From positions 13,364,660 to 13,428,659 of the forward strand of contig NC_087069.1 of NCBI RefSeq assembly GCF_963678635.1: 64,000 nucleotides of DNA, read 5' to 3'. A program made the translations under genes and the position numbers. The notes below the pieces were generated by a model. The model was not told the origin of the DNA and ran no database searches. It saw only the letters and a list, made by a program, of their open reading frames with translations. Below, piece after piece: positions 11,641 to 22,097 of this stretch. Origin of the DNA: Symsagittifera roscoffensis. Its lineage: Eukaryota > Xenacoelomorpha > Acoela > Convolutidae. Positions within the stretch are counted from its first letter, which is position 1. Every line of letters begins with the position of its first letter.

Positions 11641-13412
11641 ATGAGTCGACAACTTGGATCCCTCCATCGCTCAAATTCCCACCCAGCCAACCTCCAAACT
11701 CCAATCCCAATCATACCACTTTTTGCTTTCCCATCACCCGATTTTCCGATTATTAATATACCATCAAGCACGAATTCTGATACAAACTCAGATATTTCAG
11801 TTTTATGTTCTATCTCACAATTTAATAACTCTAATGTAGAAACCCCCGACGAATTTGCAGACTCCGAACCATCTCCCTCAAATTATACCCAGACCAACTC
11901 CTAGGCTTTTTCCAAACCCCCTTTTTAACCAATCCCATCTAATCATCCACTCCCATCCATTTCCACTCCTTCTTACACTTCCCAAGTAACCCCAACCTAT
12001 TCTCCACTTCATTCCGATAGATCATATAATAATTCCCCAGATACCCCCCAAATTTCCCAGGAGCTCGATAATTTTATAACTTCACAACAACAATTAATAC
12101 ACCTCAACACCCTTACAATACATCAACTATCATCCACATTAACATCCTCGAATCCACCTACTCCCACACCCTCCTCAGCTTACACTCCATCATTAGCACA
12201 ATCATCCACATCCACCGAAACGCCCACTAGCACTCACAGAGCTTATCGCACTTTTAAACGAAAATTTCCAAATCACCCATTCCCGACCAAACCCGGAACA
12301 GCCCGCGAATGTTTTAATCACCCGCAACACACTAACACGAAAAATTTTTTTGCAATCACCTTACCCTCATTTCCACAATATACATTAAACACACCTAACG
12401 ATACAAATGGCACACGCAATTTTGTAGATGAACATTTTTCAATGCCAACACTTCATTGGACAGCTTATTATAATTTTACTAACCCCCTTTGCCTACGACT
12501 AACAAATACTCATGACAGCATAGAAAAGAACAAAAACATGTTATAAAGACTCACCACAACACTAACACCTCGACAGTTTACTTACGTTAGATATAAAAAA
12601 TTACTAAAAACATTCACTGCACCCCGAGCTAACGAATTGCAATAGAATACTACGATCATAATATCATCCGCCCTAATCAAGACCAATTTTTCATCAAAAC
12701 ATCATACGTATTCACACTTAAGATTTTTGATAGAAAGAACGAACACATTATTTTAGAATCACTAGCTGATATTCAAGCATACGAGAGCTTCTACGATAAT
12801 TTTCGGTTTTTCTCACTAGCCTTTCACTTTCTTTCACCACTGGAACGCGATTTGCACTGTTCCCACGATATTATGTTACGCACTAAACAAACTCACACAA
12901 ATAGATACTATCGTTTTATACAAAATCATTTTGATTTGCACACCCCATCAAGACAACCTCACCATCGTTTTCAGTTTCTTAACTCAAGGTACACGTCACC
13001 ATTTTTCCTTATTTTTACATATTGCATCAAAGATACTAACCTCCACGGTATCCTCCGCAACTATGACCCAATTACCCAAATGTATATATTCTGTCCCATC
13101 ACGAAGACCTTTAATGCCGAAGAATCTAGACCCTTCCTTATCCCGCATGAATTTATCCAGCCTATTGAAATACCCATATTAGAATTCATTCACAATACTA
13201 AATATAATCATAAGATATAAAACCTTATTCAAAACACACCTTATGAGTTTGCAGTAGATGCCGAAGAATTAACTATCATTAAAGCACTTCAATTGCTTTG
13301 GCCACTGCTACAAACTAAAAACATCATACGCAGCCAAATTACTAACAACATCAACATCAGATATGATACACGACATCTTCCCCACGGCTTTTTTCCCAGA
13401 AGATTAAGGTAA
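11641..13412 (+). pseudogene. Post-env accessory ORF of about 590 codons, unknown family
   Basis: It starts at an ATG 30 nt after the env stop. The first 200 residues are Ser/Pro/Thr-rich with an acidic patch (DEFADSEPSPS). A conserved C-terminal region follows, with FKRKFPNHPFPTKPGTARE, FVDEHFSMPTLHWTAYYNF, LTPRQFTYVRYKKLLK, HCSHDIMLRTKQTHTNRYYR and HGILRNYDPITQMYIFCP. The same blocks in the same order occur in copy 2 (26783-28536), and the acidic patch in relic copy 4, so it is a real element gene. Stops near 11902, 12544 and 12643 and shifts between blocks break it here. It has no signal peptide or membrane segment. A GTAAGT donor-like site overlaps the stop but is absent from copy 2. I do not recognise the family. 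Confidence 0.72.
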
Positions 13413-14995
13413 GTATAATTTGAAATACTCTTAACTAATAAATTTAAATTAGTACTAACCATTTTCCATCAATGTTTGATTTATATTTCTACTCTTCACA
13501 CCACGATCACCTACAAAACAGAAAAGAAAAATAAAAATACAAACTTGTTAAATTATCTTAAAATTCTTTAATTTCTTGCACTAAATAATGTAGTAAAATT
13601 CATACCAAATGTAGTAACTTCAATTATATATTATTTCCCCATGAAGCAGTAAACTTAATTACAATGAAAATTTATAATTTTACATTTCCCCAAAACGCAG
13701 CAAAATTCAAATTCTATGCAACAAATTCATAAATTGAGAAAGCAGTACTAACCTTTTCAATATTTTCATTCACTCGCACAAGAATTCTATCCAAACTCGC
13801 ACAGCTCGCCCACGAAGAATTGTTTAAATAATGATTTTAGGTTTCAAGCTTTCACTATAAACAAATCTAACACACGATAACAAGTTTCAAACTTTCCTTT
13901 AACCCGGTTGGAAAGGAATTATATACTAAACCAAACTAACCAACGCAGCTCACTAAACACCGTAAATCATAAAATAACAGCATGACTAAGAAAAGCTTAA
14001 AACTGAATAATTTATTCTTTCGAAGACTATTATAAAGTCTAAGAAAGAAATAATAAAACACAAAAAAGTCGCAAGACAAACCCATACCAAAAACAATTTG
14101 ATTTTTGGAAAAAGGACACAACCAAAGTATCATAAGAAACACCAACATAAAACCAACATAAAACGTTTTTACAAAACAGAACCTCTCAAAGAAACAGCAT
14201 GCAATCATACTTCCACTCCTGGCCTAACCCACCAGAAATGACGTCCTGAGCATGCTCTAAAGCCGGCCTAACCCACCGCGCTACATCCACGCTTTGTGAC
14301 CACACTTCTATTTTTAATAAGAGGTACTCAAGGGTGAGTAACTCTTCAAAATAACCGAACTAAAACAAAACGCTATTGTGAAAACAATTAACTAAATTCA
14401 TCTAAAGACTAAAATCATAACTAAAAATAGAAGTAACATAATTTTATAAAATGTAAATCATACTTTGCAGTATATAGATCATACACAACAACAAAGACGA
14501 ACATCCAAAGACTAGATGACCCCATCACAATCGAACAAAAGAATGGCTAAACACAACCGACATGCCGTCCACAGTCACAACTCAAAGGATTTAGAGTGCG
14601 ACTTGACTTCGCAGAAAAGGACTTCATTGAACTAGAACAATGACCTTCTCGATGTTCAAGTATACGTACAGATCCGAGTTACAAGGCATCCCTTCCACAC
14701 ACGATCTTCACGCCATTCCCAGACGAGGTTGCACACAGAACAAGTTCGCTACATAATACAGAAAAACCTGTCATAGCAAACCATTTTGAAATCGTATTAA
14801 TTTCATTGGGATCACAGTCGTTGTCGAATAACGACATAACAATTTCCAATCCATAATTCCAGTGTCCTGGAATGTTCTTCTCCAAGAGGAACTGGATAAG
14901 AAAATGAAGTTCGCCAAATAACAAGGTTCATCATCCATCCTTCAAATTGCAGAGAAGAAAGACAGTTCTAAAAAACTCTGTAAACCCCGGATGGG
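13413..14995 (+). other. 3' non-coding region of copy 1
   Basis: No coding signal is seen between the accessory ORF and the 3' LTR. Patches are shared with the equivalent region of copy 2 (25198-26782), including a repeat-palindrome block at 14221-14277 and a stretch around 14640-14720. Such a long conserved 3' non-coding segment is unusual for Ty3/Gypsy. The last bases before the LTR (GGATGGG) are the only purine-rich candidate for the plus-strand primer. Confidence 0.65.
14221..14277 (+). promoter_or_regulatory. Conserved repeat-palindrome-repeat block
   Basis: GGCCTAACCCACC occurs at 14221-14233 and again at 14265-14277, flanking the perfect palindrome GAGCATGCTC (14248-14257). The block is preserved in copy 2 (25893-25949), while flanking sequence is much more diverged. 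A cis-acting RNA or DNA element is inferred, for example for export, packaging or replication. Confidence 0.5.
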
Positions 14996-15406
14996 TGGAA
15001 CCTGATCTAAACTACATTTTATTATTGGATAAATTGGATATTTTACCACTGTAAAATATTTAATATTGACCAATCATAATCCATCTAACTAACAACCCAC
15101 TTATTTGTAAGTGCTGAATTTACTTGTAATTTCAGCACCAGAGAGATTTGAATTTAACTTAGAAATTAGTTGCCTCTCCAAAGAGAACTTCAGCTGCCGC
15201 AATAAGCCAGTATACTCTAGATCTATTGAGCCTAGCAGAGACTAGTTAAACACCATGAGACTAGTAGATATAAGAGTAAGATTAGGATCGGTATTAGACT
15301 AAGAAGTTGCACGAATCTATCCGGCCGAAAATAAGATAGCGTGACGAGCAGACGGTGTACCCTATCCGAAATTACTCTATGAGTTAACCACTTCGGTTAT
15401 AACTCA
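14996..15406 (+). repeat. 3' LTR of copy 1
   Basis: This 411-bp LTR starts TGGAACCTGATC and ends AACTCA. It matches LTRs at 24789-25197, 57156-57564 and 61128-61537 along its length, including AGACTAAGAAGTTGCACGAA and CGGCCGAAAATAAGATAGCG. It contains a near-perfect hairpin around GTAATTTCAGCAC. The sequence just before it (CCGGATGGG) is shared with the other 3' LTRs, which confirms internal sequence on that side. Confidence 0.92.
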
Positions 15407-15930
15407 CTGGATACGTTTTTTTTCGCTTTATAGAAACTTCTGTGTTTTTCCCATGGTTGTTTTCTAGAAGTAATTGAATAATTTTGAAACCTTCTGACTC
15501 TAAATTTTTGTAATTCTTAAACTTTGTTCGACAATTTGATCACTTTAAAAAATGTTCTTTGAAGTTGAGAATTTTGACCGATTGGCTTTTGATTTTGTAC
15601 AGACCTTTTTTTCTATAAGTTTGGGTTGATTAACATTAAGGACTTTTTTGAACAAATCAAACAAATACAGCAATAAATAATTTACTGAGAATGTTTTTTC
15701 ATCAGTTTTTGACCTGCATATATCCGATGGATTCAAAATACCGAAAGGAATTGAAACTATTCTGTTTTTAAAACAAAACCAGAACTATAATTGGAATAAT
15801 ATTTTCCAGAGTTGGAGCTTTTACTTTACTATCATTTGCGAAATTGAAAAACGAATTCATCGAGGAATAAAAGGTTTAAGATGGTGATTTAGTTCCAAAA
15901 TTACAAAAAATGATCGCAGGATGAATGCTA

Positions 15931-16343
15931 CCCGGGTTGAAAAAAATGCTAGTCCTACAATTTTCATACATGAAAAAATACTAATGATACGTTTTTCATG
16001 TTATTCAATAGGTAGAGAAAACTGCATTAAAGATCTATGATTAGTGATTTTCCATATATGGATATCATTTTCCCATAAATAAAAGAAAAAGTTAAATTTA
16101 TTTTCTCAAAAACTATGGGATGTGTTCAAAATACCTGTTACCCGGGTTTCAACAAAAATGCTAGTCCTACAATTTTCATACATGAAAAAATACTAATGAT
16201 ACGTTTTTCATGTTATTCAATAGGTACAAAAAAACTGCATTAGAGATCTATGATTAGTGAATTTCCATATATGGATATCATTTTCCTTTAAATAAAAGAA
16301 AAAGTTAAATTTAATTTCTCAAAAACTATGGGATGTGTTCGTG
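15931..16343. repeat. Two-copy tandem duplication of about 210 bp
   Basis: CCCGGGTT starts copies at 15931 and 16141. Both continue with ATGCTAGTCCTACAATTTTC, the ATATGGATATCATTTTCC stretch and CTATGGGATGTGTTC. They differ at scattered bases, so the duplication is not very recent. Confidence 0.85.
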
Positions 16344-17639
16344 AACGAACACAAGTGACAAAAACCATGGTTTATTCAAAACTAGAGTCACCAAAGGTTT
16401 GATCGTCTTGCATTTGCAAGGCGCTGAAAACCATTTGAAATGTATAAGAGTTTTGTTACACAAAAAAAGCACACAAAAGCTAAATTTTGCATGCAAAAAT
16501 ATTGTAAAATGTTAGTTTGAGTACCAAAATTGAATTGCGATTGAAAAAAAAAGAAAAAAAATTGGGGCAATTTCAAATTACTGTTTCAAAAACTTTTGAT
16601 GTCGCCATTGTATGATTAGCATCTTTTTTTGAAAAAAAATTTTCTTTTATATTTATTACAATACACCGACTTGTATGCCAAAACAAGAGAAAAATTCTAT
16701 AAAAATTCGATATTTAGATATGGTGCAAAATGTAAAGGTTTTTAACTTTTTTTCCGCAAAATTATTCGTACATTTCTAAAAAATGGTTGAAAAACGGAAA
16801 TAAACTATTTTCTGCGGCTGTTTGATCTAGTAAAACAATTTGGCGATGAAAAAACCAAAGTTCTTGTTTTTTGAAAAAAAACCTCTTATCATACAGCTCC
16901 ACGTTCCATATATGGAAAAATTTTTACTAGTAGTTTTTGATGGCGACAGAAAAAATTTTCCAATTAAATTTCAATTTCCCTAAAATTTTTAAAAAGTTTT
17001 TTTTCTACAGCAAATTGATTTTTTCGAAAATATTTTTTGTGGATGCAAAATTTAATTTTTTGATGGATTCAGATTTTGTGTGCATATCGATGGATACAGT
17101 TATGTTGATTTTTTTTCCTTTTCGCTGAATAACACTTTTCAAAACTTTTTTTGAAAACTCCTGTTTCTGTTGTATAGCATGTTTATTTATGCCTTAATCA
17201 GTGTCTGATAATTTAAAACATCGAATCCTCTTTGAAAAACTGAGCCAAATTTAAAAGTTTAGTATTTTCGTTATATCTTTGGTGATAGACAGCTCTAAGA
17301 AAATTAAGTTCGTTGTCTATGCATTGTAAATGCAATACCGTCCAATCTTTGGTGCACTGAGTAAAAAAAGGTCTTTGGTCTTTGTCACTTAAGTTCGGTT
17401 ACGAACACAACTCAAAACTTTTCAGAGAGAAAAAAAAACATTTATCATACAATTTTATCATACAATTTTCAAATTCTGTACGTATTGAATTGTATGGATT
17501 TGTATGGTAAAAACTTTTTCATATATATAAATTGTAAGATAAGAAATTTGGTCAACCCGGGTAAGCATTCGCTTCCGATTTCAAACCAATGAAGACTTCA
17601 ATTCAATTTCGGTTACCCGACTCGAAGTTTTTCACCTAA

Positions 17640-18100
17640 TTTGAAGCAAGATTTGAGCGGTTTAAGCGGTTTTTTTATACGATTACGCTCAAAATCGTGC
17701 TTCAAAATGAGCGGTTTGAGCGGTTTTTGAACGGTTTATCTAAAAAAAACCGCTCAAAAACCGCGCAAGATTTGAACGGTTTTGAGCGGTTCATCTAAAA
17801 ATACCGCTCAAAAACCGCGCAAGGTTTAATAATGAAAAGTTGACCACAGAGGGATTCGAACCCGCAATCTTCTGATTCGCAGTCAGACGCCTTATCCGTA
17901 AGTCTATGCGGACTTGCTGGAAGCTTAATATTAGCTGTATCTGTTCTACCGAATATGTTCAATGTTTTAGACATGCACAACAAATATACTGAAGCTCAAA
18001 ATTTTTCTTCATAATGAGCGGTTTGAGGAATTTTTGAGCAAGATTTCAACGGTTTTTGAGTGAGCGGTTTTTAAAGCAAGATTTTAGCGGTATGAGCGTT
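17640..18100. repeat. Cluster of GCGGTTTTTGAGCGG-type direct and inverted motifs
   Basis: The motif GAGCGGTTTTTGA and its reverse complement recur many times. Two adjacent near-perfect hairpins are formed around 17710-17825: a GAGCGGTTTTTGAACGGTTT arm pairs with AAACCGCTCAAAAACCGC across an 8-9 nt loop, and the second hairpin repeats the plan. The cluster surrounds the tRNA-like sequence at 17842-17913. Confidence 0.7.
17842..17913 (-). tRNA. Degenerate tRNA-Arg-like sequence, anticodon GCG
   Basis: On the minus strand a 72-nt stretch folds as a tRNA. The anticodon loop is CTGCGAA on a perfect TCTGA/TCAGA stem, and the B box is GGGTTCGAATCCC. The body resembles animal tRNA-Arg. The acceptor stem has a mismatch at pair 2-71, the T stem at 50-64, and the D arm is poor. 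Eukaryotes normally read CGN with A34, so GCG is odd. A pseudogene or tRNA-derived repeat is more likely than a working gene. Confidence 0.55.
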
Positions 18101-18319
18101 TTTCCAAAAAAAGGTAAAAATTATAACTAATGGTTTGAAAATACGATAATTGCTTAAAAGTAATAAAAGTTCTAGCTCCACAATTTTCTTGTTGAAAACT
18201 GCACTCAGAAGCTTTCAAAAACCTTTTTGCTTTGGATTGGAAAAACTCATTGATTTGAACAAGAACCATAGCACAAAACTAGAGTAACGTATCAGCTTAA
18301 TGGCGACTTTTTCTAAACA

Positions 18320-19045
18320 TATGCACCAATAGAGTGCTGGTTTTAATTATCCCGACAAAACGATCAAAACTTGAATTTTCAAACGCGTTAATCTCAAATT
18401 GGGTTAAGATTAGACAAAAAGTGAACAGATCAATTTTTGCTTAAACTTTCATCAGAATTAATATGGTGCAATTTTTTCTCCGAAATTCTCAACCCGAATT
18501 TTACCACACACATGGGTCATTTTGGCTTTTTCATTTATTCAAAAATTACGCTGAAACTACTGTGTTAATAGATAAGAAAATTATATCACAAGATGCCACT
18601 GACGCAGTCCAACAAAGTTTCAGAAGGGTTAAATCGCCAAAAACCAGTATGAGAGAAAAAAAATTTTGATAGTCAATAAAGTGATTTATACTACATAAAA
18701 CCAAGAATCTTTGTTTAAAAAGTTTTTGGCGACTTAGGCGTTCTTAAAATTTGTGGGGATGTATAATAGGCTTCTTGTGATATAATTTTCTTATCAATTA
18801 ACATAGTAGTTTCAGCGTAATTCTTGATTAAAAGAAACAGGCCAAAATGACCCATTTTTGTGGTAAAATTTTGGTTGAGAATCTCGGAGAAAATATTGCA
18901 CCATAATAATTCTGATGAAATTTCAAGCAACTTTTGATATATTCACTTTTTGTCTCTTCTTAACCCATATGAGAAAAAGGCGTTTGAAAATTCAAGTTTT
19001 GTTCGTTTTGTCCGGGTAATTTAAATCAGCACTGCATACATGCAA
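18320..19045. repeat. Long imperfect inverted repeat (foldback), arms of about 325 bp
   Basis: The left arm (about 18320-18645) is matched by the reverse complement of about 18718-19045. Shared blocks include ACGCTGAAACTACT, GATAAGAAAATTATA, GAATTTTCAAACGC and TCGCCAAAAAC. The spacer is about 70 bp. Two similar short ORFs read from the arms are a by-product. It could be a foldback or MITE-like element; no target duplication was identified. Confidence 0.75.
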
Positions 19046-19999
19046 AATCATAATATAGATTTCAGATTGACAAAAAATAGGTTAACTATTCAAACCATGA
19101 CAAATTGCGAGCAACTGCCTATTAAAAATGTTAATCGTAATCAAAAGTGTTTTTGGGAAAAAAGACTGAACAATGAAAGGGAAAAGTGATCATGAGCCAT
19201 AAAAATATCTTTTGGTTTTTTCTGAAAAAAAAAAAATAATGCAATAATAAAATTTATCGAAAAAACCGCATTTTTTATCGTACCTCAATTATGGGAATTG
19301 CGACGAATACATTACTTTTTCGGTCCAGGAAAGTAGAAGCATCATCAGTATAAAACCAAGAATGTCTCTCCGAAAAAAAATAATATGTTAAATACATAAT
19401 TTCTGAGAAACTGAAGACCTTGGATTTTTTTTTCAAATCTAATTTTTTCTCTTCTGAATAGTGTAGAACAATCCCAAACAAGTCAGAAAAAAATATTTAA
19501 TCCAAATCAACCTAGCGGCAGTAATAATTAGAAAACCTGTCTAGAAAAACATCAGGCATGAAAAAACCTGCGATTATTGAAGTCAGAGAAAAGACTAGAA
19601 ATTTGAAAGTCAAAGAAAACTAATTACTTTTCTCTACCGGTTTTTTAGCAGATCAATCTTCTAGCATAAAAATTGAAAACTGACTCATTTTTCAAACAAA
19701 AGCAACACAACTGGCGTAATATTAACGTTTAACGCTTAGTCTTGGGATGAGTTTCCCTAAAGGGGACAGTTGTAACGCAGCTCCAATCTGAAAACTCTAT
19801 CAAAATCAAAAATAAAATATTAACAGCAACGGTTTGACTAAAGCAAAAAGTACCATATGGTTGCTATTTGCCATTGCTACGTATGAATAATGCGTTTCGG
19901 CGTGATCATTTGGATTTTTGCCTGCTAAAAAACTAGTCTGCTGGGAAACTGGTCGGATAAAAAAAGCTCGAGCCATCAATCATCAATTATCAATCATCA

Positions 20000-20079
20000 G
20001 TCATGCAGATCCAATTATCTACCAGCTAACTAATTAACTCTATTAAAAAAATCTGCATCGATAATTGGATCTGCATGAC
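20000..20079. repeat. Perfect 20-bp inverted repeat
   Basis: GTCATGCAGATCCAATTATC (20000-20019) is followed 40 nt later by its exact reverse complement (20060-20079). Just upstream is a short ATCAATCATCA-type microrepeat. Confidence 0.85.
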
Positions 20080-20349
20080 AGACAGTTGTTGTTTAAAATC
20101 AAACCATTCAGTTTTTGTCACTTTTAAAAATGACACGTATATAGTTATGAAACTATGAGAAAGATCATATTGAGCAGAATTTTCCAAAAACAGAAAGGGC
20201 CCATTAGCTGAAAAACAAATACTTTATGCATTAAATTGGGCTTCTGTGGTAAGCATAATATTTGTTTGAAGTCGCCGGTGGATGAGAAGGGCACGCTTTG
20301 CCGATTCACGGCCATAAAAGACGCTAAAATTTCAATTAAATGCGATTGC

Positions 20350-20718
20350 GAGCTTAAGTCTAGGGTGGCTTTCTCATAGAGTAGTTCTGGATAAGGTACA
20401 CCATCTATTCTTCACGTTACCTTATAGGTCCGGATAGGTTCGTGCAATTTCTTAATATAATACCAATCCTAATCCTACTATTATATTTCCTAGTCACAGT
20501 AGATCTAGTATATACTGTTTGATGCTAGGCTTAGAATCGAGAGTTAGCAACAAATTGCTAAGTTAAATCTCTCATTCTCTGGCTGGAGCCATAAATAGTT
20601 TCAGCCTAACAATTCCTTGTAAGTGTTACATGGATTATGGTTGGTTAGTTCTAGGTATCTTACAGAGGTAATTAAGATTGTAATTAAATATAAAAATACT
20701 TGTTTTGAACTGATTGCA
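20350..20718 (-). repeat. Diverged 3' LTR of copy 4
   Basis: Read on the minus strand it starts TGCAATCAG after ACCGGATGGG, the same junction as the other 3' LTRs. It keeps recognisable pieces of the family LTR (CCGGACCTATAAGG, ATTACTCTATGAG-like end). The distal edge is uncertain by about 15 bases. Confidence 0.7.
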
Positions 20719-21654
20719 CCCATCCGGTGTTCAGAGAGTTTTTAGGTTTTTTGAATTTTTTTTGCGATGGATAAAGAAAGTTCTTTATTTCTTCTTTGAG
20801 TAGATTCTTTGAACGGAGTAAGGAGAGAAGAAAAACAGTTGCTCTTATTGTGAACTTGTATATGCACCTTCATATCTGCATCTTGTTTGTGATTTCAGTT
20901 CTAGTTATGATCTTTGTTAAATGCTTTAGCAAAAGCATTTTCTCTAGTTTGATTATTTTAAAGAATTGCTCGCACTAGAGCTACTCTTAGCAAAAATTGA
21001 GGCTCAGGGTCTAGTACTGGTGAGCACATGTATTTCGAGCGACTAGTGAGCACATGTACTTGGTTGGTGAGGCCAAATGAGAGTGTACTTTTTACCGTCT
21101 CTTTGAGAAAAGTCTCGTTTTATTACATGCTTTCTTTTTTGTTTTTTGTTTTTGATTGTTTCCTTTTTTCAAAAACTTATTCTTTTAAGGGAGTTAAGGG
21201 AAAGTTTAAAACGCGTGAAATCAAATTAGAGTTGTCATCAGTTAGTTTGTAAAACTTGAAAATCAGTTAAACACAAATCGACAGTGGCGATTTACTTTGT
21301 GTTGTGTGGAAAGAGTGCGTGAAATGAGTCACACAACAAATCCAAACCTTACAAAATTTAGCACCCAAAAAAGTTGGTTTATCTCCTTTTTTACTCAAAA
21401 ATAATTCAGTACTTCCTATAGATAATTTGCAACAATATTTTTAATTCATTTCTTTGTTTATTTTTTATTGTACTTATGCAAATTATAGCATATAGTTGGC
21501 AATTCAAACTAAATTTTTGTAGAGTTTCAGTTTCATTTTGATTTTGTTTAATGTTTTCAGAGAAAATACTGGTGAAAATTAAAATGAAACGGTCAAACAC
21601 AACTGTAAAATTGGTGGGTGAAATGTTGAGAATTAACTATTTATAAATTCAAAC

Positions 21655-22080
21655 TTACTGAGGGTCCAGCTTCCGAATGACATTTTGCAAGAACTTGAAT
21701 AATTTTTTTAGTTTGGGTAAAGGCCAAAAAAATTCTAGTGTGCGGGTCGGAGCATTGCGGATAGCAGATGTTGATGATCCTGAGGTTGAAGTGGAGTCAG
21801 TTATTGGATGAAAAACGAGTGGATTATTATTGTCAAGGAATTGTTGTTGATTGTTAAGGATATCGTCAAGATCATGCTCAAGTTGGTCATTAGTCATGGG
21901 GCTAGGGGCATCGGGGGCATGACTGGAAAGAGGAGAAAGATTTTGGGGTAGCATCAGTGTGCGAAGAGCTGGAAGTGGAACTTACTACAGGGTTGGGTAG
22001 TTACTGGTTTAAAAGATGGTTGTGACAAAATAGTGGAACTTGGCTCGGAATCTACAAATTGATCGTGTCTCATTTGCAGG
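21655..22080 (-). pseudogene. Relic of the post-env accessory ORF in copy 4
   Basis: A minus-strand reading contains DQFVDSEPSSTILSQPSFKP, which aligns with the DEFADSEPSPS acidic patch of the accessory ORF in copies 1 and 2. A 99-codon frame (21655-21954) follows, with LDDILNNQQQFL and a Ser/Thr-rich tract comparable to LDNFITLQQQLL in copy 2. The conserved C-terminal domain is missing. Confidence 0.5.
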
Positions 22081-22097
22081 GGTATTTAGAGTTAGTG

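Larger units (their letters stand above)
1..15406 (+). mobile_element. Copy 1 of a giant Ty3/Gypsy-like LTR retroelement, 5'-truncated by the window edge
   Basis: Retroelement parts follow one another on the plus strand: gag capsid, CCHC nucleocapsid, aspartic protease, RT, RNase H, integrase, a Pro-rich ORF, an envelope-like ORF, an accessory ORF, and a 3' LTR ending at 15406. RT-RNase H-integrase order identifies Ty3/Gypsy (Metaviridae). The 5' LTR and the first part of gag lie outside the window. Every ORF has at least one stop or frameshift and gag carries a 555-bp insertion, so this copy is dead. The same order in copy 2 on the opposite strand shows that the layout is ancestral and not a chance assembly. 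Confidence 0.93.
15407..20349. other. Intergenic DNA without recognisable genes
   Basis: Only short, compositionally random frames are present. The region holds a tandem duplication, GCGGTTTT-type hairpins, a degenerate tRNA, a long inverted repeat and a short perfect inverted repeat, each listed separately. I see no convincing exon pair. Confidence 0.6.

Noticed and set aside
13405-13420. Splice donor AAG/GTAAGT at the end of the accessory ORF
   Set aside because: A perfect consensus match in copy 1, but the copy 2 equivalent (near 26780) lacks it, so it is not treated as a real element feature.
17640-18100. CRISPR-like array
   Set aside because: Repeats are palindromic, irregularly spaced and in both orientations with no uniform spacers; the DNA is eukaryotic.
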